This document shows, in pieces, positions 27,593 through 38,100 of a stretch of 64,000 bases of DNA (positions within the stretch are counted from its first letter, which is position 1; each line of letters starts with the position of its first letter). The notes under the pieces were generated by a model. It ran no database searches. It was not told the origin of the DNA and saw nothing but the letters and a program-made list of their open reading frames with translations. The translations under genes were made by a program, and so were the position numbers. The DNA comes from Amyelois transitella (lineage: Eukaryota > Arthropoda > Insecta > Lepidoptera > Pyralidae), in assembly GCF_032362555.1 (NCBI RefSeq), contig NC_083507.1:9551001-9615000 (forward strand). The letters run 5' to 3'.

Positions 27593-28444
27593 ATTGTCAA
27601 AATTTTTTTTTTATTTTTTTTTTTTTTTTGTTTTTTGTTTTTTTTTTTTTTTGTCTTGTTTTTTTTTTTGTCTTTCTTGCATTAATGCGACTTAGGTCGC
27701 GGGTTCCCCCTATTTAAGTCCGTCCGCACCAGCAATATCCCAAAGACCTATTCGTATCAACGGATAGCGCTAGAAGCCCTAGTAAAGAGGCCGTTGTTGG
27801 ACATCCGCCTCCGTGACATGGCAAACGCGATGCCGTTTTTATAGCATAATGAAACGCGAAACGGTGATAAATTTTCGCGCGATAAAAACGGCATCGCGCG
27901 AGCCATGCTACAGCGGCTGATAAAACCTAAGTAACGATTGCAACTGACGACATTTAAATATTTCTCATATTTGATAGACGAAAAAAATAGTTTTTATTTA
28001 ATGTCATTTAAAATATGGTTACTAATCAATTTCTACATGAATATGGTGCGGTAACAGATTATATTGAAGTTTTCAAAAAATCCTAGTTACTTTCACTGTA
28101 ATTGTACCTTCATTATGTATGCAATAACACCTGTATAAAGTTTCGCCAAAATTTACTTGTAATGTTTGAAGAAATTTCGAGACTGACTTAACGGTAGTCG
28201 TTCGTTCCTCAGCGCGCTGCACGTGATGATGAAGGACCAGTACGCCAACTACGTGGTGCAGAAGATGATCGACGTGGCCGAGCCCACGCAGCGCAAGGTG
28301 CTGATGCACAAGATCCGGCCGCACATCGGCTCGCTGCGCAAGTACACGTACGGCAAGCACATCATCGCCAAGCTGGAGAAGTTCTTCATGAAGGCGCCGG
28401 AGCTGGGCCCCATCGGGCCGCCGCCGCCCGGCGCCGTGCTGTAA
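18648..28444 (+). CDS. pum: Pumilio RNA-binding translational repressor (3' part of the gene)
   Basis: Nine exons join in frame: 18648-19176, 21026-21203, 21892-21989, 23522-23726, 24529-24697, 25442-25600, 26345-26539, 26757-26962, 28213-28444 (1971 nt, 656 residues plus TAA). The first is phase 0 and clearly internal (QLFRSQ matches the fly protein), so the N-terminus lies upstream or outside the window. It has a Gln/Ala-rich stretch, conserved PWGMYP and RRPLTP blocks, GGRRDS, and SAAPGAE as in vertebrate PUM. The PUM domain spans about residues 304-645 with eight repeats: GSRFIQQ, GNYVIQK, GCRVIQK, GNHVVQK (split by an intron), GCRVIQR, GNYVIQH, ASNVVEK and ANYVVQK. These recognition residues are canonical and predict UGUANAUA binding. 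Pumilio binds such sites in mRNA 3' UTRs in the cytoplasm and represses translation or destabilises the mRNA, with Nanos, Brat and CCR4-NOT in flies. The C-terminus ([14 protein letters not shown]) resembles vertebrate PUM. Confidence 0.96.
21990..22262 (+). promoter_or_regulatory. pum: candidate intronic 3' UTR of a short pumilio mRNA, with four Pumilio sites
   Basis: Reading through the donor after exon 21892-21989 adds 23 codons and reaches TAA at 22058-22060. That stop lies inside a TGTAAATA motif (22056-22063). Further exact TGTANATA sites follow at 22065-22072, 22082-22089 and 22128-22135, and an AATAAA is at 22257-22262. The sites and signal are seen. That an mRNA uses them, giving a protein without the PUM domain, is inference. 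Confidence 0.35.
22688..22872 (+). repeat. family E interspersed repeat
   Basis: A CATA microsatellite leads into CCTCTTTCCCGGAGGGGTAG, then CACTTGCCACGATCTCTGCA and GACCTGACCCTTTACCAGGA. It sits in the pumilio intron before exon 23522. Confidence 0.75.
23005..23028. repeat. poly-T run
   Basis: Uninterrupted run of about 24 T in a pumilio intron; the exact length is prone to assembly error. Confidence 0.8.
24118..24372 (-). repeat. family A repeat, copy 3
   Basis: One of the most complete copies, from GCCGTGTGGTTCCCGGCACC to GGGATAAAGACGTGATCATA plus a TATG tail, inside the pumilio intron 23727-24528. Confidence 0.85.
24765..24905 (+). repeat. family C repeat, 3' portion
   Basis: Has the shared blocks AAAGGTTGCGGACGTCAGAT, CCTCTCCAGAGAGGTGAGGA and a GCCGGGAG end. 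It matches the 3' half of the longer copy at 34152-34505 and lies in pumilio intron 24698-25441. Confidence 0.75.
25107..25192. repeat. long inverted repeat in a pumilio intron
   Basis: Left arm near 25107-25140 (TTTTACGGTAAACAAATGTA...) pairs with the right arm near 25143-25192 (...TACATTTGTAAATAAAGTTT). Pairing is interrupted by small bulges. It is MITE-like. Confidence 0.6.
27021..27672. repeat. poly-T / TGTCAT-rich low-complexity tract with embedded unique segment
   Basis: Many T runs of 10-25 bases are separated by TGTCA in pumilio intron 26963-28212. A 200-bp non-repetitive, GC-rich island (about 27340-27545) lies between the runs and may be a retroelement fragment inserted with its tail, but I could not identify it. 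Run lengths are unlikely to be exact in an assembly. Confidence 0.7.
27816..27918. mobile_element. palindromic MITE (family D), copy 1
   Basis: ACGCGATGCCGTTTTTAT and ATAAAAACGGCATCGCGCG are inverted, flanked by CATGGC/GCCATG ends. Related copies are at 36108-36205 and 61183-61316, sharing GCATGGC, CGCGCGAT and AAAACGGC/ACGTCG-type arms. Confidence 0.7.
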
Positions 28445-29506
28445 GCTCGCGGCCCCGACGCGACGGCGCGGGCGACTCCGCCTATTATAAATTTTGTGAA
28501 TATTCCCATTGTACATTTGTAACTATAGAGCGGCGCCCTGTACATATAGCGGCAGACTGATGTACAGACAAACCGTAACTGTATACTGTAACCATAGTTG
28601 TACAGCGCCGACCGATCGCTCGGCCGTCGCCTCACCGCGGCGTAGCGTTTATTGCGTTTCTAGCTCTAAGTGTTCTAGTATTATTCGTTGTTCGTATGAA
28701 TCTATGTATAAATATTTGAACGTCTCATTCTCGTGTAATTTATGAATCGAAGGAAAGCGAGCGGTCGATGAACCCGTGCGTTTCCGTAATGTAGTGCGTT
28801 GTAGATTTACTATTAGCTGGGCTAGGGGACCTTGAATCTTCTAAAGTGAGGAAGAAATGCCGCAGGCAGTTCTAGACAATCGGCACTATAGTCGTGATTC
28901 TAATAATATTGTTTTGTACTATTCAAGTCAGCTCTCGTTTAAGTTTAAAACCGGCTTTAAATCGTACATAGCTTATCGAATTGTTTAGTGCCGGAATGTA
29001 TAGTTTGTCGATTATAATTTTGTGAAAATGATATTTTTGTATATTTTTATGTGTATAAGTTATTTAGTTAGTTAGTCTCCGTGAGTCCGGAGCGAGCGCT
29101 TATCGAGTGAACGATGCTTATGTTAGTGTAGAAATGTTAGCTGTTAGGTTATAGTGATGATTGTAAAGTCCTGTACTGATAGTTGTAGTTCCGAGGTCTA
29201 CCTTCTGCCGGTCGCACGTCACAAGCGTAGCTGCTCCTCATTCCCCGTGTAAAATTTTATAGGAAGCGTAGTTTCCTACATCACCTCAGATTTTTTACGT
29301 CTAGATTGTAATTGAAAATAAAATTATTGTATATGGCTGTACAAAAATGTTAACAAAATGATTTGTAAAACCTGTATGTGATGGAATAAGGCGAGGCGTC
29401 AGAGGTGGCGAGGTCAGACTGAGCACCGCGTCGGTCGCCTCGCCCGTAGGTTGTACTAGATAACATTTATATGATGATCCATATATTAGACATTAATTAT
29501 AATAAA
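28445..29506 (+). promoter_or_regulatory. pum: pumilio 3' UTR with polyadenylation signal and one Pumilio site
   Basis: Follows the TAA at 28442-28444. A canonical AATAAA is at 29501-29506. One exact TGTACATA (28539-28546) lies about 100 nt after the stop; near-matches (TGTATATT near 29038, TGTATATG near 29330) fail at the last base. This is compatible with self-repression, which is inference. Confidence 0.7.
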
Positions 29507-30157
29507 GCATTTCTGTAATAATATTACAAAGAATCCTTTATTTTATTTTGTTTATAACTTACCCCCCCACACTAAAATTAACGAACATTGATAGATAGAT
29601 AAATAAAACTCTTTATTGCATTATAAGAGTAAAACATACAAAAATGGTATAAAGGCGGACTTATTGCTAATGCAATCTCTTCCAGTCAACCTTTGGGTGG
29701 AAGGAAACCAAACAGGAGATTGGCGTTGGCGCAGAGTATACATAATATATATCTACATATAAATACACACAAATGCGCATAAATACATAATAATGACATA
29801 TACTTAGAATAGAGTAGATACTGATAACTAAAGATCGGAATAGGTAGATTGAATTGGGGTCAATGAACTGAAACGTATATATTAACCCTTTCCATGCGGC
29901 TGGCGTAATATCACGTATAACTAAAACCCGTTGGCCACACGGTGGGCGTATTATTGCGTCCAAAACAAATCCTTGTGTTAAACGATTAGACCAATATGAA
30001 AGTTGGTTCCCCTGCACTGTAGTTATAAACTCAACAACCTTACGTGAAACGGTGGAAAAATACTTACTTATTATTATGTAGATACGAGTGCATGGTTTAC
30101 GCCGATAGTGTTGTAAGCTTTTTATATCAAAAGTCTAATAAAAGGAGAATAATATGA

Positions 30158-30495
30158 ATGGTAAGTTTATTACTAATGTGTTTTACCTCGAATCCTTTTG
30201 ATTTCGATAATATTTTTAAAGATAAATCTTCAGATGAGACTCAAATTGACGAGCATGAACCATATTCGCAACCAAATTTATCGACGATGATGAGATGTCG
30301 CAAAGTATTTTATCTAGAAAACGAGGAAGAAACAATGAAATTTCTCCCGAAACTATTGACGAGGTCAAAGAATCTCAAGTATTTAAGATACCGCAACGAA
30401 TTTTACAAAATAAAGTGAAATGTTATGATGACTCCAAATCCGATAACACCATGTCCAATACAAACACGATACAATGTACAAGATATGTCATCTAG
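30158..30495 (+). pseudogene. broken N-terminal fragment of piggyBac-type transposase
   Basis: An acidic N-terminal-like stretch (FDNIFKDKSSDETQIDEHEP) reads in one frame to about 30290 and then continues in another frame (MSQSILSRKRGRNNEISPET), so there is a frameshift near 30285. The frame stops near 30495 and no catalytic DDD region follows. The assignment rests mainly on the surrounding termini, since the N-terminus of this family is poorly conserved. Confidence 0.55.
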
Positions 30496-30691
30496 CCAGT
30501 TACTTATTGTACCCTCATAAATTAAATTTTAAGCTACCCTCGTTACATTTTATTATAACCATAGATTTTTTTTAAAAGCATGATAAAAAAATGTAAAATG
30601 AGTATGTAAAACACTGAGTGTTTTTTTGCTTATATGCTTGCTCATACCCAGTTGCCCAAAAACTTATTATGATTAATAAAAATTTGATTTG

Positions 30692-30944
30692 GCCGTGTGG
30701 TTCCCGGCACCATTACAAGAAAGAATAGGACCACTCCATCTCTTTCCTACGGATGTCGTAAAAGGCGACTAAGGGATAGGCTTATAAACTTGGGATTCCT
30801 ATTTTAGGCGATGGGCTAGCAACCTGTCACTATTTGAATCTCAATTCTATCTTAAAGCCAAATAGCTGAACGTGGCCTATCAGTCTTTACAAGACTGTTG
30901 GCTCTGTCTACCCCGCAAGGGATATAGACGTGATTGTGTGTGTG
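30692..30944 (-). repeat. family A repeat, copy 4, nested in the piggyBac element
   Basis: Full-length copy from GGCCGTGTGGTTCCCGGCAC to GGGATATAGACGTGATTGTG with a GTGT tail. It lies wholly inside 29886-31275, so it inserted after the piggyBac element. Confidence 0.85.
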
Positions 30945-31279
30945 TAAAAATTTGATTTCAATATACTACATAATTCAGTTTTTTATAAAAAATATATATG
31001 CAAGTAATTTTATATAAATATTTGATATTCTTATAAAGACGTTATTGTTTCAAGGTATGGCAACACCAAAATTGTCTATATAATTTTGAAAACGAAATAA
31101 TACGCCAACCGCGTCTAGCGAAAAAAATTACAGGACGCAATAATACGCCTTCCGTACAGTAGAACCATTTTTGTTAGGACGTAATATCTCGCCCATCGTT
31201 TTATAGAAGGGCCTTAATACAAAACCGCCCGTACAGAGACGGCGAAATTGAAATAATGCTTCCGCATGGAAAGGGTTAA

Positions 31280-32155
31280 TATGGACATCCGTCCGGGATT
31301 GCGGGATTTGCAAATTATTAAGATTTTTTCCGGAATTTTTACAAGTGGGATGAAGAATATATTAGTGGTAGCTGTTTTCCCCAGACTTCGTTCACGTAAA
31401 TTGTAGTCCTATGTTACCCGTGGACAATGTAGTTTACTGTGAGTGTAAGTACTGAAATGGAATCCCGGAAAAGAGGCTTATCCATGTTTTGCTTTCTATG
31501 GTATGGTATTCATGATGCAAGTACATAAAATCAATCTTCCTATTCTGATCTCTGCTGATAACCGACGCCAACGACGTCTATAGTTGACAAAAAACCCAGT
31601 CCATAAAAATAATAAAGACATTGGAAATTATAACTGGTACATATTTTAATTCTACATTCCTCAAAAAAAGAAAGTCTCAGAAACATGTGAGGGTAAAAAA
31701 CAGCAACTTTAGAGCCACAAGTACTGAGAAATATTAAACTAAAACACTACATGTCTTTTATTTTAGTAAATTCCATGTCCAGCACGCCAATGTCGTCTAT
31801 GTTTGACCGCTAGTGTTGTAATGTGAAAGACATAAATTCCTTGAAAACTGTTTAAAAATTTACTCAATTGTGTTTTTTACTTATAATATTATTAATATGC
31901 GATAGGGGTACATCTCTATGAAAGTTAAAAAAGGAAATATTAGTGGCGCTATTATTTCGTCCAGTCGTGACAGTCGTCTAGTCGTGTGACAGTGACGTCA
32001 TCACTTTGCTCCCATCCCTTAGGGAGCAACACTGGGGATCAGCTTTTGTGTATTGTAATTGTCGGCGAACAAAGTTGCAGGCAACTAATAATTTGAAAAA
32101 GCCTTTGCCTTAAGAAATTTAAAAAAAATATTTTTGAAAGAACATTTCCCAAACA
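31280..32155. other. intergenic, no gene seen
   Basis: Between the piggyBac element and the FIP1 3' end on the opposite strand. No coding frame, RNA gene or strong repeat was recognised. Confidence 0.6.
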
Positions 32156-32161
32156 TTTATT
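32156..32161 (-). terminator. FIP1 polyadenylation signal
   Basis: AATAAA on the minus strand, 30 nt past the stop codon at 32191-32193. If used, the 3' UTR is very short. Confidence 0.6.
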
Positions 32162-32190
32162 TCCGGTCTTAACATAATCTCTCAAAAAAA

Positions 32191-35100
32191 TTATTTCTCA
32201 TCATCCTTCTCCTTGTCTTTCTTGGACGGCTTGACGCTGCGTTCGCGGTCACGATCGCGCGATCGCTCGCGGTCCCGGGAGCGGTCTCGCGGGCGCGGCG
32301 AGCGCGATCTAGACTTGTGGCGGCGAGACCTTGACCGGGAACGCTCTCGGCGGTACGATCTGAAATTACATTATTTTTAGGTAAAATAATTCATTATCCT
32401 CCTGATAGTCGATGGTCGAATCTGTTAGTTGCTAGGTTCAAATGCACGATGCATAAAGGCACAGGTACAAACGGGACATGTACCAATGACTATTATTTTT
32501 TGAAGGTATGTTTAGTTTTAATACCAACCGATGCTCTCACGGGTATCCAATACAGGTTCAGGTTCAGGTTCCTCTGCAAAGTTGTCGGAAGTTAGATGGT
32601 AGTCGCTTCGTGTTAAAACCTGACTCGACAATCGTATCCATGATTGTAAAGACGCATCCCGAGCTCCTCTCCAGACTAGTGAGGATGTAACCTTCCTGGC
32701 TAGGAGATAAAAGAAGAGTTCATCATCCTCTTGTCTCGATTTTGGATTGGTTTTATTTAGTTTGTTCCGCCGCTTCTTCTTCACATACGCTATTTGGAAG
32801 CGGTAGTAGATATAATTAGATTTAAGTGGTGTGATATCAATAAGTGAAATATTGTATCCAATTTTGAAAAAAAAATCTATTCTATTTTCTTTTTTCACAT
32901 CTCCACCCCTCTGGGGAGGAGCCGGGTGTACCTTTTGACCATGATCCCGGTATAAGGTTTTTATTTTACAGGAGTCCCGTCTGACCTTCGCAACCGAAGG
33001 GAACTATGGGTTAGTTCCCTGCAAAGGTTGCAAAGGTCGGACGGGACGGATCAGTGTAAAAGCTGTAAATTTAATATTGATGCTGTAGTAAAATCTGACA
33101 CACATTCATCCAAATCGTCACGTCTTTATTCATGTCTACTTAGCTATGTTTAGCTTATGGTACGACTTAGTGATAGAATTGGGATTCAAATAGTGACAGG
33201 TTGCTAGAGAAGAATCCCAAGTTTATTAGCCTTTCCCTTGATTGACATTGAGCTGGCACACACCCACATAGGAACTCACACTAAATGAATGTATGCACCT
33301 ATTTCCTATTATAATATTGCTTATGTGGTATAATCTTACTTTTCACGTATTCGCTCCGGTTTGATGGATCGCGACCGTTCTCGCTCCCGATCCCTGTCTC
33401 GGTCCCTCTCCTCCTGTAGATTTTACGAACAGATATATAATTATATAAAACCAGCCAAGTGCGAGTCGGACTCGCGCACGAAGGGTTCCGTACCATCATC
33501 ACGTTTGTTACCTAAATTTTTTTTTCCATATTAACATTACTACCTGTTCAATGAAATAGACCAAAAAAATTGCTGAATAATATAAAGTCAGTGCATTACC
33601 TCATCCCTCCTGTCTCTGCGTTCGCGGTCGTCTCGCTCCCTCATCCTGCTGTCTCGTTCCCTGTCGCGGTCTCGCTCTCTATCTCTTTCCCGCTCCCTAT
33701 CACGTTCCCTGTCGTGCAGATGCGGCGGGAGATGCCTGTACGGAGAGACATAGGGCGGCGCCGACATCATGTGTGCGGGCGGCATCAGCGGCGCGGGGGC
33801 GGCCATGGAGGCCGGCGCCATGCCCATGGGCGGCCCCATGGGACCCGGGGTCAGCTCTTTTATCTCACTCGGAGCCCACCCCGTTTGTTCTGGGTGACCT
33901 GTTATAATTATGGAATACTTATTATCGCATAAACAAACAATACTTCAACTCAATCCAAAAGCTTTTATTATTGATTTATACATAGACAATTATCATCATA
34001 ATATCCCTAGTCCTTCTGACACAAAGGTCTCCTCTAGAGGGACCGAAAAAGGTGGCAAGATATAGACTCTAGATCTTGCCACCTTTTTCGGTCCCTTGTG
34101 AATCTTACCCATTAAATACTCGTAATTATAAGTAGATAAAGAGACTTGTTAAGAGCGTCGGTGGTCGAATCGGTAAGGTAGGTTTAGGTAGGTAAATTTC
34201 GTGATGCGCAGAAAGGCAGAGGTTCAAATCCTACATCACCCATGTACCAATGACTATTTTCGGAGTTTTGCATATTAGTTTGATTACTAACCGATGCACT
34301 TACGATTAGGGAAAACATCATAAGAAACCTGCACATTCAGGCAACTGGATGTGTAATCATGATCGATCCAATACGCTTTGAGTTTACCAGCGAAGGTTGC
34401 GGAGGTCAGATGGAAGTTGCTTCGTATAAAAACCAGACTCACCCAATCCAGGATCCATGTTCAAAGGCATACCCTCTCCAGAGAGGTGAGGATGCGGGAC
34501 TTAAGCCAGAAGAAAGAAGATAAAGGACTTGTTCTTTTTATTAAAATGAACTCAACAACTAATGGGGTACGGGGTATATTCGTAAACAAAAGTAAACCTA
34601 CCCCAGGGCTCCTCGTAGGCGTGGTGCGGCGGGTAGTAGTGGTCGGCGGGCGGCGGCGGGAAGTAGTCGGCCGGCTGCTCGCGGCGGCCGTACTCGCGCC
34701 GCTCCGCCGTCATCACCTGACAAACGGGGATAAATTTATTTGAATAAATATATACAGGACAAATTACACTCATTGAGTAAGCCTCGAAGTACGTTCGAGA
34801 CTTGTATTACGAGATACTAACTCAATGATACTATATTTTATAATAAATACTTAAACAGCTAAACATCCAAGACCCAGGCCAATCAGAAAAAGTTCTTTTC
34901 ACATCATACCCTGGCCGGGATTCGAACCCGGGACCTTCGGTGACACATACAAGCGTACTACCGCTGCGCCACAGAGGCCGTCAAAAATTTGCACGACTTT
35001 CATATGTATAAGTACACGATCATAATCATCATCTTTAAAAGTTTCTTCTTTCATTAAATTTAATATTTGTTTCATTTTAACCTTTTGAACGGTGCGACCA

Positions 35101-38100
35101 TATTTATTTTAATACAAATAATCAAGTTTTCATCCCTTACGCGATAGACAGAGCCAGCAGTGTCTGAAAGGCACAGACTAGAACATAAAGCGACAAGGCA
35201 GCAGGTGAATCATTATAATGTGACATACATTCATACATATAGTCACGTCTATATCCCCAGCAGGGTAGACAGAGCCACCAGTCTTGGAGAGACAGAAAGG
35301 CCACGATTAGCTGTATGAATTTATGATGGAAATGAGATTCAAATAGAGACAGATTGCTAGCCCATCGCCTTTGAGAGGAATCCACGGGAAAGATATGGTG
35401 TGGTTTTATTCTAAAGGGCCGGAAAGCACACGGCATTAATGATGTGACTGTCTCATATTTCCATCTCACCTGTATCGTATTTTCTCTGTTTTGGTAATTG
35501 TTACCCATAGGTGGCATCTGCATATCATCGTTTCTTGGTGGACCTGCAAATAATAAATGAAACTTGTACTCCACTAGAATTATTTTCCATTAAAAGCCTT
35601 TTATTGCTCAAGTTACAATAATTTTCTTATAAATAAAAATACAATTGACTACATACAATTGTCAATGACACAGGCGTCCAGATATTACTTATTGGTATTA
35701 ATAACAAACCCTGGAAGACAGTACTTTTTTTCCAGGTTTCAAAAATAAAATCAACATAGGAAAAGGCAAGTGAATAACTCACATTGACTTTCATATTTTA
35801 CTCAGAACAGGGAAGATGTGTATGTCTACCGATACCCATATTCTATTATTAAGATCATTATTATAAATATAGCATTAAGATGTTTATTTACCAGAAAAAA
35901 TATTGCAAAATAAGTAAAAATGTACCCACTATACCAATTCTTATCAAGTTTTTAATCAAACATCAATCAGATTCTCATCAAACTGACAAAAACAGTCTTA
36001 CTGAACTTGGGTTACATAAGTACATACAAGTTATGTCACGCCTTTTACCCGGAGGCAGAGGCTACGATATATTTTCATCATCCTTGAATACTTTAATATG
36101 CAGCCCACATAGCATGGCACCCGCTGCGCCGTTTTACGGAAAAATTGTGAAAAATCGAACTGATAAATTTCGCGCGATCAAAACTGAAGGGGCAGGTTTC
36201 CTAAACGACATTTTCCCGCACCATAAGGGTATCGTAGTTTGAGTACGAAAGTTGCAACCTAGAAATATGTGTATGCATACCGGACGGCCTGCGGAGGTCG
36301 GGCGGCGGCGCGCGCGCGCCGGGCGGCCCCGCGTGCAGCCCCACCCCGGTCTCGTTGACGCGCATGCGCCGCTGGCGATCGCAGTACGCGCTCCACGTCA
36401 CCTCGTTGAATCCGTAGTTGAAGTAATCTGCGAACATCACATTTAAGACTTGAGTGGCTGAGTAACATGCATGACTCCTTGAATCTCTTCTTATTTTTGG
36501 TTAACCTTATGGCTGAAATAACACTACTTTTCTTTAATTACTTTTTAAAGAAATATTTTGGGGGGAATAATTCTGAGAAAACAACATATTATAAACCAAC
36601 CTGAAATGTCAGCACCAGGCTTGTTCCATGGTTTATCTTCTATTGTGTCAATATTGAACTCTAGCGCCGGGACTCCGTTGATGCTTCCCGGGCCCTCCAG
36701 GTCTTCCAGATTTACTTTCCCACCAGTAGTTGTGCCTGCACGGGGCTTCTCAGCTGCCCCACTTGCTACTATACCCACTCCTCTCTGAAAATAAGTAGAG
36801 GTATGTTGTTAATTGGATCTAGCATTTTGCCCAGAATTCTTTACAATAAAAAAAATTTAAATGATGTGACCTCAATAAGTGATACCTTGTATCCAATTTT
36901 GAAAATAAATGTTGGTGGCAAAAGAAAATAGCGCAATATTGGCGCCATCTATATTTTCACTATGGTAACAATGCGGCGCTGGCAGTTGCACCCCACTGCG
37001 CCACCGCACCGACGACGAGCCGGTCGACGGTGCAGACAGAGGGCATTCTACAACAAGCTGCCGGACGTATAGTGTCTTGCAAATAATTATTACAATAGTG
37101 TAGTGTTGTGTCTATTTTAAATATATGTGATTATATTAATCTGTATTTGCTTTCATAAATCTATTTCTATTCTATGTATATAGGACACAAATCTACAAAA
37201 TCTTCCCCTCCTGGCGTAAGTCCTGGTTATATCACTCTGAAGATGAGCCAAGTCAAGAGTTTGCTTATGACAATGGATCCTGGTTTGGGTGAAACAAGTT
37301 TTTATATGAAGTCACTCCCATCTAACCTCCATAAGCTTAAGGAGGTTACATGGAGGATATTGAATCATGGTTACACATTCAGTTGCCTCAGCACTCAAAC
37401 TAATAGACATACTTCAGAAAAGTGTCATTGATACATGGCCTAGATAAGATTCAAACCAGATCAGAAGAAATTGTATATTTTAGACAGGCATTGTAACCGT
37501 TGAAAGGCTACAAAATTAATCTGCGTACATTTTTAGCACTTCCCCTTAATTATTAATATCATCTTGGTAACCTTAAATTACCAGTTGACCTACTACTATC
37601 TAAAACCTTTAGTGTGAAACTGATTGTGTGCCTTCAGGCAAATTAAAAAAGGAATTAGCGGGTTCATCATGTTTTTAGTTGCAATTTGCTGTAGAAAATT
37701 AAAGTAAATATAATAACAAAAATAATAAAAAGGTTATCCAATTTACCCACCTTGATATTAAGACTGGCATATGCTTGTGGACCAGATTTTATCTCGCCGA
37801 TAGTAACTTTAACATCGTCACTATCATCAGAATCTGAATCCGCATTGTCTTGACTGTCGGCGTCTCCATTCTGTTCTTGCGCGTCTTGCCCCACGTCCGC
37901 AAAGTGCTCGTCATTTAACGAGTCATCATTGTTGGCTTCATTGTCCTCCTGCTCTTTGTCATCCTCCTTTAATATTTAGGAAAAGATATAAATACAAGGT
38001 TCACAAATTTAAAAAATGTTTCAAAGAAAAATGTGAAACCTTACTCCAGTTTCAGCGGGTTGTTCTGAAGCATCCTTTGCATTTGGTTCTTTGTTTTCTT

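Larger units (their letters stand above)
29886..31275. mobile_element. degenerate piggyBac-type transposon with TTAA target duplications
   Basis: TTAA at 29882-29885 and 31276-31279 flank 14-bp perfect terminal inverted repeats, CCCTTTCCATGCGG (29886-29899) and CCGCATGGAAAGGG (31262-31275). Subterminal GGCGTATTATTGCGTCC and GGACGCAATAATACGCC are also inverted. TTAA duplication with CCC/GGG ends is the piggyBac hallmark. The 1390-bp element is too short for a full transposase and carries a broken N-terminal fragment plus a nested family A repeat. Confidence 0.88.

Noticed and set aside
33340..33413. Frameshift or early stop in FIP1 exon 8
   Set aside because: A first count suggested an extra base in the run before CCGGAG. 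Recounting gives ATC AAA CCG GAG, 74 nt and phase 2, which joins the last exon in frame.
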